From NCBI GenBank assembly GCA_964630265.1, contig CAZVRW010000077.1, positions 1-13,883 on the forward strand: a stretch of DNA of 13,883 nt, in the 5' to 3' direction. The notes beneath the pieces are model-generated. The model did no database searches. It had not been told where the DNA came from and worked only from the letters and a program-made list of their open reading frames with translations. This DNA comes from CAZBWP01 sp964630265 (GTDB lineage: Bacteria; Pseudomonadota; Alphaproteobacteria; Rhodospirillales; Defluviicoccaceae). Shown here one piece after another: positions 1 to 7,042 of this stretch (position 1 is the stretch's first letter; each line of letters opens with the position of its first letter). The position numbers and the translations under genes are program-made.

Positions 1-1
1 C

Positions 2-1744
2 GGCTCGGCCAAGGGCTCCAACGAGGAGGCCTACCTGTTCCAGAAGCTGGTGCGCACCGGCTTCGGCACCAACAACGTCGACCATTGCACGCGGCTCTGC
101 CACGCGTCGTCGGTGGCGGCGCTGATGGAAGGCATCGGCTCGGCCGCCGTCACCGCGCCGTTCGCGGCGGCGCTGGAGGCCGACGTCATCATCGTCATCG
201 GCGCCCGGCCGGAGCAGAACCACCCGGTCGCCGCCACCTTCATCAAGAACGCCGCGCGCGACGGCGCGAGCCTGATCGTCATCGATCCCCGGCGGCAGGG
301 GCTGGCCCGCTACGCCGAACACATGGTGCAGTTCCGGCCCGGCACCGACGTGGCGCTGTTGAGCGCGATGATTCACACGATCATCGAAGAGGGGCTGGTG
401 GACCGGCAGTACGTGGACGGCTTCACCGAGGGCTTTGCCGCGCTGGCAACGCAGGTGCGGGCGTTCGCCCCCGAGGCGGTCAGCGCCCTCTGCGGCGTCG
501 ATGCCGCGACGATCCGCGCCATCGCCCGCCGCTATGCCACCGCCGAGCGCGCCATCATCTTCTGGGGCATGGGCATCTCGCAGCACGTGCACGGCACCGA
601 CAACGCCCGCTGCCTGATCGCGTTGGCGCTGATCACCGGCCAGATCGGCCGCCCCGGCACCGGCCTGCACCCGCTGCGCGGCCAGAACAACGTCCAGGGG
701 GCCTCGGACGCGGGGCTGATCCCCATGGTCTATCCCGACTACCAGCCGGTGGAGGATGCCGGCGTCCGCGCCGCCTACGAGGCGTTCTGGGGCACGGCGC
801 TGGAGCCCGAGCGCGGGCTGACCGTGGTCGAGATCATGACCGCGGCCAAGCGCGGCGACATCCGCGGCCTCTACGTGATGGGCGAAAACCCGGCGATGTC
901 CGACCCCGACCTCGCCCACGCGCGCCAAGCGCTGGCGGCGCTGGAGCACCTGGTCGTGCAGGACATCTTCCTCACCGAGACGGCCGGCTTCGCCGACGTG
1001 GTGCTGCCGGCTTCGGCGTTTCCCGAGAAGTCGGGCACCTTCACCAACACCAACCGAGAGGTGCAACTCGCCCGCGCCGCGCTGCCGCTGCCCGGCGATT
1101 GCCGCCAGGACTGGTGGATCATCCAGGAAATGGCCAAACGCCTGGGGCTCGACTGGCGCTATGGGGGACCCGAGGACGTGTTCGCCGAGATGCGTCGGAT
1201 GATGCCGTCGCTCGATGGCATCTCCTGGGAGCGGCTGGAGCGCGAGGGGGCGGTGACGTATCCCTGCGAGGCCGAAGACCGGCCCGGCCGGGAGATCCTG
1301 TTCGGCGAGGGCTTCCCCACGGCGAACGGCCGCGGCCGGCTGGTGCCCGTCGATCTGGTGCCGCCGCACGAGATGCCGGACGAGACCTATCCGATGATCT
1401 TGAGCACCGGGCGTTTGCTGGAGCACTGGCATACCGGCGCCATCAGCCGCCGCGCGACGGTGCTGGATGCGCTGGAGCCCGATGCCGTCGCCAGCCTGAA
1501 CCCGCGCGACCTGGACCGGCTGGGCTTGGCCGCCGGCGCGCGAGCCACCGTCTCGACGCGGCGCGGCGGCGTCGAGGTCACCCTGCGCGCCGACACCGAC
1601 GTGCCGGAGGGGATGGTGTTCATGCCGTTCTGCTTCACCGAGGCGCCGGCCAACCTGCTGACCCACCCGCAGCTGGACCCGATCGGCAAGATCCCGGAAT
1701 TCAAGGTCGCGGCCGCCCGCATCGACACCGCCGCGAAGCGATAG
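2..1744 (+). CDS. fdhF: Formate dehydrogenase alpha (catalytic) subunit, 5'-truncated by the window
   Basis: Molybdenum/bis-MGD enzyme that oxidises formate to CO2, in this family usually passing electrons to NAD+ through partner flavin/Fe-S subunits in the cytoplasm. The frame is open from base 2, giving 580 visible residues; the N-terminal Fe-S domains and the start lie outside the window. Seen: an opening GSAKGSNEEAY block, then CTRLCHASSVAAL, in which the Cys-His pair (Cys codon 98-100, fragment residue 33) is the expected molybdenum ligand and catalytic His, so this is a Cys and not a selenocysteine enzyme. Further conserved blocks are RGQNNVQGASD, DVVLPASAFPEKSGTFTN, GRLLEHWHTGAISRR and, near the end, DPIGKIPEFK, which together fit the whole MGD-binding C-terminal half. 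It converges on the alcohol dehydrogenase gene with 16 bases between stops. No fdhD or small delta subunit follows it. Family assignment is strong; the electron acceptor is inferred. Confidence 0.92.
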   Translation, partial: GSAKGSNEEAYLFQKLVRTGFGTNNVDHCTRLCHASSVAALMEGIGSAAVTAPFAAALEADVIIVIGARPEQNHPVAATFIKNAARDGASLIVIDPRRQGLARYAEHMVQFRPGTDVALLSAMIHTIIEEGLVDRQYVDGFTEGFAALATQVRAFAPEAVSALCGVDAATIRAIARRYATAERAIIFWGMGISQHVHGTDNARCLIALALITGQIGRPGTGLHPLRGQNNVQGASDAGLIPMVYPDYQPVEDAGVRAAYEAFWGTALEPERGLTVVEIMTAAKRGDIRGLYVMGENPAMSDPDLAHARQALAALEHLVVQDIFLTETAGFADVVLPASAFPEKSGTFTNTNREVQLARAALPLPGDCRQDWWIIQEMAKRLGLDWRYGGPEDVFAEMRRMMPSLDGISWERLEREGAVTYPCEAEDRPGREILFGEGFPTANGRGRLVPVDLVPPHEMPDETYPMILSTGRLLEHWHTGAISRRATVLDALEPDAVASLNPRDLDRLGLAAGARATVSTRRGGVEVTLRADTDVPEGMVFMPFCFTEAPANLLTHPQLDPIGKIPEFKVAAARIDTAAKR

Positions 1745-1760
1745 GCGCGCTCCCGATCGC

Positions 1761-2906
1761 TCAGATGCACGCCCGATAGAGGTCGCGGACGGCGTCGAGG
1801 GTGAGCGGCACCGGATTGCCGCCGGCGGTCGGATCCTCGATGGCCATGGCGCTCATGGCGTCGATGCGGTCGTCGACAACGCCGAGGTCGCGCAATCGTT
1901 CGGGAATGCCGATGCGGCGGCGGAGTGAGAGCACGTGCTCGTAGAAGCCGTCGAAGCCCCCATTCACCCCGAGGTAGGCGGCGAGCCGGGCGATGCGGTC
2001 CTCGATGGCCGGGCGGTTGAACGTCAGCACCGCGGGCATGACCACGGCATTGGTGGTGCCGTGGTGGGTGTCATAGAGCGCGCCTACCGGATGCGACAGG
2101 GCGTGGATGGCACCCAAACCCTTCTGGAAGGCGACGGCGCCCATGGCGGCGGCGCTCATCATGTGCGCCCGCGCCTCGATGTCGGCGCCGTTGGCGTAGG
2201 CCCGCGGCAGATTCTCGGAGACCAGCCGCATGCCCTCGATGGCAATGCCGGTGGACATGGGGTGGTAGGCCGGCGCGCAGTAGGCCTCCAGGCAATGGGC
2301 GAACGCATCCATGCCGGTACCGGCGGTCACGCGCGGCGGCAGACCGATGGTCAGCTCGGGATCGGCGATGACGACGGTGGGCAGGATGCGCGGGTGGAAG
2401 ATGATCTTCTTCACGTGGCTCGCCGAATCGGTAATGACGCTGGCCCGCCCCACCTCGGAGCCGGTGCCGGCGGTGGTCGGCACGGCGACGATCGGCGCGA
2501 TCGCCGCGGCGTCGGCCCGGGTCCACCAGTCGTCGATGTCCTCGAAGTCCCACACCGGGCGGGTCTGGCCGGCCATGAACGCGACCAGCTTGCCGAGGTC
2601 GAGGGCCGAGCCGCCGCCGAAGGCGACGACGCCGTCGTGTCCGCCCGCGCGAAAAACGGCGATGCCGGCATCCAAGTTGCGATCGTCGGGGTTGGGCCTG
2701 ACGTCGGCGAACAGCGCGCGGCCGAGCCCGGCGTCCGCCAACCGCTCCAGCGCCGCCCGGGTGATGGGCTGCTCGGCGAGGCCGGCGTCGGTGACCAGCA
2801 GCGGCCGGCGCATCCCGGCGGCTCGGCACGCATCGGCCAGCTCGGCACTCCGCCCGGCGCCAAAGCGGATCGCCGTCGGGTAGCTCCAGGTGGCGGTCGG
2901 GCTCAT
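1761..2906 (-). CDS. Iron-containing alcohol dehydrogenase
   Basis: NAD(P)-dependent group III alcohol dehydrogenase of 381 residues, the normal family length. The nucleotide-binding GGGSALD motif is at residues 97-103 and PTTAGTGSE at 143-151. The four metal ligands expected from the FucO family are all present with exact FucO spacing: Asp200 and His204 in GMDAFAH, His268 in GAIHALSH, and His282 in THHG. The ATG at 2906 overlaps the stop of the upstream aldehyde dehydrogenase as ATGA, so it is probably translationally coupled. The open frame runs further upstream, but that part lies inside the aldehyde dehydrogenase gene in another frame. It is the last gene of the catabolic cluster. Inferred role: interconversion of an alcohol and aldehyde, perhaps oxidation of a gamma-glutamyl amino alcohol whose aldehyde goes to the neighbouring aldehyde dehydrogenase. 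The substrate is unknown. Confidence 0.93.
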   Translation of the reverse strand: MSPTATWSYPTAIRFGAGRSAELADACRAAGMRRPLLVTDAGLAEQPITRAALERLADAGLGRALFADVRPNPDDRNLDAGIAVFRAGGHDGVVAFGGGSALDLGKLVAFMAGQTRPVWDFEDIDDWWTRADAAAIAPIVAVPTTAGTGSEVGRASVITDSASHVKKIIFHPRILPTVVIADPELTIGLPPRVTAGTGMDAFAHCLEAYCAPAYHPMSTGIAIEGMRLVSENLPRAYANGADIEARAHMMSAAAMGAVAFQKGLGAIHALSHPVGALYDTHHGTTNAVVMPAVLTFNRPAIEDRIARLAAYLGVNGGFDGFYEHVLSLRRRIGIPERLRDLGVVDDRIDAMSAMAIEDPTAGGNPVPLTLDAVRDLYRACI

Positions 2907-4309
2907 GCGCTTGGCGCCTTCTTCAGGTGGAAGGATTTCGCTCGGGTGAGCGAGAGGTAGCCCAAGGGCGACAGGGCGGCGCCACGGCCGGTGTCCTTGC
3001 AGCCGGTCCAACACAGGCCGGGATCCAGATAGTCGGCGCGGTTCATGAACGCCGTGCCGGTGTGGATGCGGGCGCCGATCCGCACGGCGCGCGCCGCGTC
3101 GCGCGTCCAAAGCGACGCGGTCAGGCCGTAGTCGCTGTCGTTCATCAGCGCCACCGCCGCGTCGTCGTCGGCAACAGGCATGATGCCGACCACCGGGCCG
3201 AAGTTCTCCTCGCGCATCAGCGCCATGGTGTGGTCGACGCCGGTGAGGATCTGCGGCGCCAGGTAGGCGCCGCCGTCGTCGGCCGGGAACAGCGCCGCAT
3301 CGATGTGCGCCGTCGCACCGGCGGCGACCGCCGCCGCCGTCTGCTGGCGCACCGCATCGGCGAAGCGGCGGCTGGCCATCGGCCCGAGGGTGGTCGCCGG
3401 ATCGAGGGGATTGCCGAGCACGTAGCCGGAGACGAGGGCGACCGACTTCTCGACGAACGCCTCGAACAGCGGCGCCGCCACGTAGATCCGCTCGATCCCG
3501 CAGCAGCATTGGCCACTGTTGAACATGGCGGCATCCATCAGTGTGTCGACCGCGGCATCGAGGTCGGCGTCGTCCATGACAAAGCCCGGGTCCTTGCCGC
3601 CCAGTTCCAGCCCGAGACCGGTGAAGGTGCCGGCGGCGGCCCGCTCGATCGCCCGCCCGCCAGCGACGGAGCCGGTGAAGTTGACAAAATCGAAAGCGCG
3701 CGCGGCGATCAGCCGCTCGGTGGTGGCGTGGTCGAGGAACAGGTTGACGAAGACGTCCTCGGGCACGCCGGCCTCGGTGAAGGCGCGGACCATGCGCTCG
3801 CCGACCAGCAGCGTCTGGGTGGCGTGCTTGATGACCACGGCATTGCCGGCGATCAGCGCCGGGGCGATGGTGTTGATGGCGGTGAGGTACGGATAGTTCC
3901 AGGGCGCAATGACGAAGACGACGCCGAGCGGCTCGCGCGCGATGAATCGCTCGAAAAACTCGCTCGCCTCCACCACCAGGGGCGCCAGCGACATCTCGGC
4001 AATGTCGGCCATGTAGGTGGCGCGCTCGGTGACGCCCTTGAACTCGCCGCCATAGCGGATCGGCCGGCCCATCATCCAGGCCAACTCGGGCACCACGTCG
4101 TCATCCATCTCGCCGAGCCGCCGCACGCCGGCGCGCACCAGGGCGATCCGCTCCGAGAGCGGGCGGGCGGCCCAGGACGGCTGCGCCGCGCCGGCGGCAG
4201 CGACCACGTCCGCCGCCGCCGCGGGATCGGCGATGGGCCGCTCGGCATAGACGGAGTTGTCGATGGGGGAGACACAGCGGAGCGTGGGCCCGGACGCCAT
4301 GGCCATCAT
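2903..4309 (-). CDS. Aldehyde dehydrogenase (NAD(P)-dependent)
   Basis: ALDH-superfamily enzyme of 468 residues oxidising an aldehyde to a carboxylic acid in the cytoplasm. Seen: PWNYP at 136-140 with the oxyanion Asn138, FTGSVAGG at 211-218 for the cofactor, general-base Glu235 in LELGG, and catalytic Cys269 in FNSGQCCCGIER (the middle Cys, as in ALDH2). EENFGPV at 368-374 is also typical. Three ATGs cluster at the start (4309, 4306, 4300). I chose 4309 because it overlaps the ligase stop as ATGA and has GAGAGG a few bases upstream; 4306 is almost equally possible. The open frame extends to 4375 but that part is inside the ligase gene. Operon position between a GS-like ligase and an alcohol dehydrogenase suggests that it acts on a gamma-glutamyl aldehyde, as PuuC does in putrescine breakdown. 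That is inference; the substrate is not readable from sequence. Confidence 0.93.
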   Translation of the reverse strand: MMAMASGPTLRCVSPIDNSVYAERPIADPAAAADVVAAAGAAQPSWAARPLSERIALVRAGVRRLGEMDDDVVPELAWMMGRPIRYGGEFKGVTERATYMADIAEMSLAPLVVEASEFFERFIAREPLGVVFVIAPWNYPYLTAINTIAPALIAGNAVVIKHATQTLLVGERMVRAFTEAGVPEDVFVNLFLDHATTERLIAARAFDFVNFTGSVAGGRAIERAAAGTFTGLGLELGGKDPGFVMDDADLDAAVDTLMDAAMFNSGQCCCGIERIYVAAPLFEAFVEKSVALVSGYVLGNPLDPATTLGPMASRRFADAVRQQTAAAVAAGATAHIDAALFPADDGGAYLAPQILTGVDHTMALMREENFGPVVGIMPVADDDAAVALMNDSDYGLTASLWTRDAARAVRIGARIHTGTAFMNRADYLDPGLCWTGCKDTGRGAALSPLGYLSLTRAKSFHLKKAPSA

Positions 4310-5673
4310 GCCCTCTCGAAGCCGCGGATGAGGTCCCAGTCGGTGACCCGGCGATCGCTCTCGAACTGCTCCCACCGGGCGGCGTGGACGTAGTGGTCGA
4401 TGACATCGTCGCCGAACGCCTGGCGCAGCATCGTCGATGCGTCCAACGCCGCCGTCGCCTCGCGCAACGTCGAGGGGATCGCCCGCACGCCTGCGTCGCC
4501 ATAGGCGTCGCCGACGAACGCCGGCTCCAGGGTTCGCTCATTGTCGATGCCGTCGAGCCCGGCGGCCAGCAGCGCCGCCATGGCCAGATACGGGTTCAGG
4601 TCGGCGCCGCCGATGCGACACTCGACACGCACGGCGGGCGTGTCGGCGCCGCAGATGCGATAGCCGGCGGTGCGGTTGTCCATGGACCAGATCGCCTTGG
4701 TCGGCGCGAAGGTTCCTGCCATGAAGCGCTTGTAGGAATTGATGTAGGGGGCGAGGAAGGCGGTGATGGCGCTGGAGTGGTACAGCAGGCCCGCCAGGTA
4801 GTGGCGCATCAGCGCCGACATGCCGTGCTCGGCCGCCCTGTCGTAGAACACCGGTGTGCCATCGCGGCGCGCCAGCGACTGGTGGATGTGGCAGGAACTG
4901 CCGGCGTGGGTGAAACTCCATTTGGCCATGAAGCTGATCGCCCGGCCCTTCGACCACGCGATCTCCTTGCAGCCGTTCTTGATGATCGCGTGCCGGTCGG
5001 CCATGGTCAGCGCGTCGGCATAGCGGACGTTGATCTCCTCCTGACCGGCCTCGGCCTCGCCCTTGGAATTCTCCACCGGGATGTCGGCGCCCTGCAGGCC
5101 GGTGCGGATCGCCCGCATCACCTCTTCCTCTTTGGTGGTCTGGAAGATGTGATAGTCCTCGTTGTAGGCGCCGATGGTGGAGAGGCCGCGGTAGCCCGTG
5201 GCCGCCGCCGCCTCGAAGCTCTCGCGGAACAGGAAGAACTCCAGCTCCGAGCCCATGAACGCCTGCATGTCCCGGTCGGCGAGCCGCGCCGCCTGCTTTT
5301 TCAGGACGGCGCGGGGGGAGTGCGGGACGTCGGCGTGGGTGTGGTGGTCGAGCACGTCGCAGATCACCAGCGCCGTTCCGGCGAGCCAGGGGATGCGCCG
5401 CAGGGTCGCCAGGTCCGGCCGCATGATGTAGTCGCCGTAGCCGGCAGCCCAGCTGGTCGCCCGATAGCCCTCGACGGTGAGCATCTCCATGTCGGTGGCG
5501 AGCAGGTAATTGCAGCTGTGGGTCTCCGCCCAGGCGCTGTCGATGAAGTGCTCCGCCTGGAAGCGCTTACCCATCAGCCGGCCCTGCATGTCGGCAAAGA
5601 CGGTCAGGACGGTATCGATCGCGCCGTCGGCGACGGCCCGTTGGAGCTCTTCGAGTGTCAGCTTGCCTGCCAT
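4306..5673 (-). CDS. Glutamine-synthetase-family ligase, probable gamma-glutamyl-amine synthetase
   Basis: ATP-dependent ligase of 455 residues in the GS family (PuuA/IpuC/GlnA4-like), expected to join the gamma-carboxyl of glutamate to an amine. Seen: N-terminal beta-grasp region with FADMQGRLMGKR at 26-37; catalytic metal-site blocks GSELEF at 141-146, EAEAGQEEIN at 206-215 and GSSCHIHQS at 258-266; the NSYKRF strand at 312-317; and RVECR at 349-353. In ammonia-using GS the loop after NSYKR reads GYEAP and its Glu binds ammonium; here it reads AGTFAP (319-324), so that Glu is absent. The regulatory adenylylation-site tyrosine region of GlnA is also not evident. The gene is followed by aldehyde and alcohol dehydrogenases with ATGA overlaps. 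Upstream is a 223-base gap containing a strong hairpin. No clear Shine-Dalgarno was seen before the ATG at 5673. Family membership is certain; amine specificity is inferred, and the amine itself is unknown. Confidence 0.88.
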   Translation of the reverse strand: MAGKLTLEELQRAVADGAIDTVLTVFADMQGRLMGKRFQAEHFIDSAWAETHSCNYLLATDMEMLTVEGYRATSWAAGYGDYIMRPDLATLRRIPWLAGTALVICDVLDHHTHADVPHSPRAVLKKQAARLADRDMQAFMGSELEFFLFRESFEAAAATGYRGLSTIGAYNEDYHIFQTTKEEEVMRAIRTGLQGADIPVENSKGEAEAGQEEINVRYADALTMADRHAIIKNGCKEIAWSKGRAISFMAKWSFTHAGSSCHIHQSLARRDGTPVFYDRAAEHGMSALMRHYLAGLLYHSSAITAFLAPYINSYKRFMAGTFAPTKAIWSMDNRTAGYRICGADTPAVRVECRIGGADLNPYLAMAALLAAGLDGIDNERTLEPAFVGDAYGDAGVRAIPSTLREATAALDASTMLRQAFGDDVIDHYVHAARWEQFESDRRVTDWDLIRGFERA

Positions 5674-5709
5674 CGGGTCAGCCGTTTCGGTGTCGAGTGT
5701 GGGGAGGTT

Positions 5710-5751
5710 TGCGCCGGGCGTCCTCGACGACCGTCGAGGACGCCCGGCGCA
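5710..5751 (-). promoter_or_regulatory. Perfect 19-bp stem hairpin between the binding-protein and ligase genes
   Basis: Arms 5710-5728 and 5733-5751 are exact reverse complements around a 4-base loop (GACC on the plus strand). It lies 37 bases upstream of the ligase start and downstream of the binding-protein stop. No T-run follows on either strand, so it is not a textbook intrinsic terminator. A stable intercistronic hairpin here could protect the upstream binding-protein mRNA or attenuate transcription into the ligase genes, which is inference. Confidence 0.7.
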
Positions 5752-5788
5752 GGCTACGGGGAGGGGGGCCTGCGCCGCCCGCGGGATC

Positions 5789-5816
5789 GCCGCGCCGGCG
5801 GATCCGCCGGCGCGGC
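5789..5816. repeat. 28-bp perfect palindrome
   Basis: Perfect self-complementary sequence centred on GGATCC, formed by the first unit of the 59-bp tandem repeat plus five flanking bases on its left. The matching site in the second unit (5853-5870) is palindromic for only 18 bp because its left flank differs. It could extrude as a hairpin or serve as a dyad protein-binding site. No function can be assigned. Confidence 0.75.
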
Positions 5817-5917
5817 CACGGGCCCGACGCCTCGCGCCTAGCGGTATGGCGGGCCGGCGGATCCGCCGGCGCGGCCACGGGCCCGACGCCTCGCGCCTAG
5901 CGGTATGGCGGGCCGGC
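5794..5917. repeat. Tandem duplication, period 59 bp, about 2.1 copies
   Basis: Every base from 5794 to 5858 is identical to the base 59 positions further on (5853-5917), with mismatches immediately outside both limits. The right copy includes the last codons and stop of the TRAP binding-protein gene; the left copy is a duplicated, non-functional tail of that gene in the intergenic gap. Because translation stops at 5897 the duplication does not change the protein. Perfect identity suggests a recent slippage or recombination event. Confidence 0.9.
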
Positions 5918-6949
5918 CTTGCTCATCAGCTGATTGTATTCGCGCAGGATCGCGACCACGCGGGCGTTGCGCGGGCTCTGGGCGGCGATCTCGTCCCAGA
6001 ACTCGACGGCCGCATCCTCCACCTGCTGCCATTCCTCGGCGGGAATGGTGGTGAGCTGGAGTTTGTCGCCATTGACGCGAAGATGCGCCTCGCCCCCCCA
6101 ATACCAGTATTGGCGATAGTAGTGCGAGCTGTCCATGCTCAGCCGGAACAGGGTTTGCAGGTGCTCGGGCAGCGCCTCCCAGCGTTCGCTGTTGGCGAAG
6201 TAGGAGCCGCACCAGGCGCCGGAAATGTTGTTGGTGAGGAAATAATTGGTCACATCGGCCCAGCCGACCGTGTAGTCCTCGGTGATGCCGGACCAAGCGA
6301 TGCCGTCCAGCTCGCCCGTCTGCACGGCCACCTCGATATCCTCCCACGGAAGCGTCACCGGCACGACGCCGAAGCGTTGCAGGAACCGGCCGGCGGTCGG
6401 GAAGGTGAAGACCCGCTTGCCCTTCAGGTCGTCGAGGCTGCGGATGGGGTCCTTGGTGTTGAAATGGCAGGGATCCCAGGCGCCGGCGCTGAGCCAGGTA
6501 ACGTTCTCGACCTCGCCGTACGCCTCCTCCCAGATCTCTTTCAGGCCATACTGATTGAAGAGTACCGGAACGTCGAGAGAATGGCGCGTCGCGAACGGGA
6601 AGTAGCCGCCAAAGACCGAGATGTCGACGGGAGCGGCGATGGAGTCATCGTCGCTCTGCACGGCGTCGATGGTGCCGCGCTGCATGGCGCGGAACAGTTC
6701 GCCGGTCGGCACCAACTGGTCGGCGAAGTACAGCTCGATCTCCATCTCGCCGTTCGCCGCCTTGTTGAACGCGTCGATCGACGGCTTGATCACGTGCTCC
6801 GCCAGGGCCGGGCCGGCATAGGTCTGCAGCCGCCACTTGATCGGCCGCTTCGACTGGGCATGGACATAGGGGGCCGCGACGGTGCTGGCGCCGGCGGCGG
6901 CCACCGTCACCGCGGCCGATTTTTTCAAGAAATCGCGTCTGTTGGTCAT
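5897..6949 (-). CDS. TRAP transporter substrate-binding protein, DctP family
   Basis: Periplasmic solute-binding protein of 350 residues that delivers an organic-acid-type substrate to the TRAP membrane subunits encoded just upstream. Residues 1-31 form a signal peptide with a twin-arginine motif (NRRDFLKK at 3-10), a hydrophobic Ala/Val core, and probable cleavage after VHA at 29-31. The mature part opens with an IKWRLQTYAG strand and contains the DctP-like pattern QRGTIDAVQSDDD and the segment DDLKGKRVFTFPTAG. The ATG at 6949 is preferred over upstream extensions because GGGAGAG lies about 7 bases before it and the Tat motif follows directly. It is separated by 93 bases from the large membrane subunit and followed by 223 bases of repeats and hairpins. 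The last codons are part of a 59-bp tandem duplication. The ligand is unknown; keto acids, hydroxy acids and amino-sulfonates are all handled by relatives. Confidence 0.93.
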   Translation of the reverse strand: MTNRRDFLKKSAAVTVAAAGASTVAAPYVHAQSKRPIKWRLQTYAGPALAEHVIKPSIDAFNKAANGEMEIELYFADQLVPTGELFRAMQRGTIDAVQSDDDSIAAPVDISVFGGYFPFATRHSLDVPVLFNQYGLKEIWEEAYGEVENVTWLSAGAWDPCHFNTKDPIRSLDDLKGKRVFTFPTAGRFLQRFGVVPVTLPWEDIEVAVQTGELDGIAWSGITEDYTVGWADVTNYFLTNNISGAWCGSYFANSERWEALPEHLQTLFRLSMDSSHYYRQYWYWGGEAHLRVNGDKLQLTTIPAEEWQQVEDAAVEFWDEIAAQSPRNARVVAILREYNQLMSKAGPPYR

Positions 6950-7042
6950 GTGATGTCTCTCCCAGTCACGTGTCACAATCCGCGCCGATCGCCGGCCGCC
7001 GCCGGGAGGACGCACGCCGGCGACTTTAGACCCATGTCACCA

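Noticed and set aside
86..100. Selenocysteine formate dehydrogenase
   Set aside because: The metal-ligand position is an ordinary TGC Cys codon; there is no in-frame TGA.
1761..3509. Extended 582-residue alcohol dehydrogenase reading frame
   Set aside because: The extra N-terminal part is the aldehyde dehydrogenase gene read in the wrong frame. The ATG at 2906 gives the standard 381-residue length and an ATGA overlap.
2927..4393. Plus-strand open frame of 488 codons opposite the aldehyde dehydrogenase
   Set aside because: Compositionally biased shadow of a clear ALDH gene; no domain or start context.
4306..5673. Housekeeping glutamine synthetase (glnA)
   Set aside because: Ammonium-site Glu is missing and the neighbours are dehydrogenases, not glnB or ntr genes.
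4384..5841. Plus-strand open frame of 485 codons opposite the GS-like ligase
   Set aside because: Shadow frame; Val/Gly/Asp/His-rich without motifs, and it crosses the hairpin and repeats.
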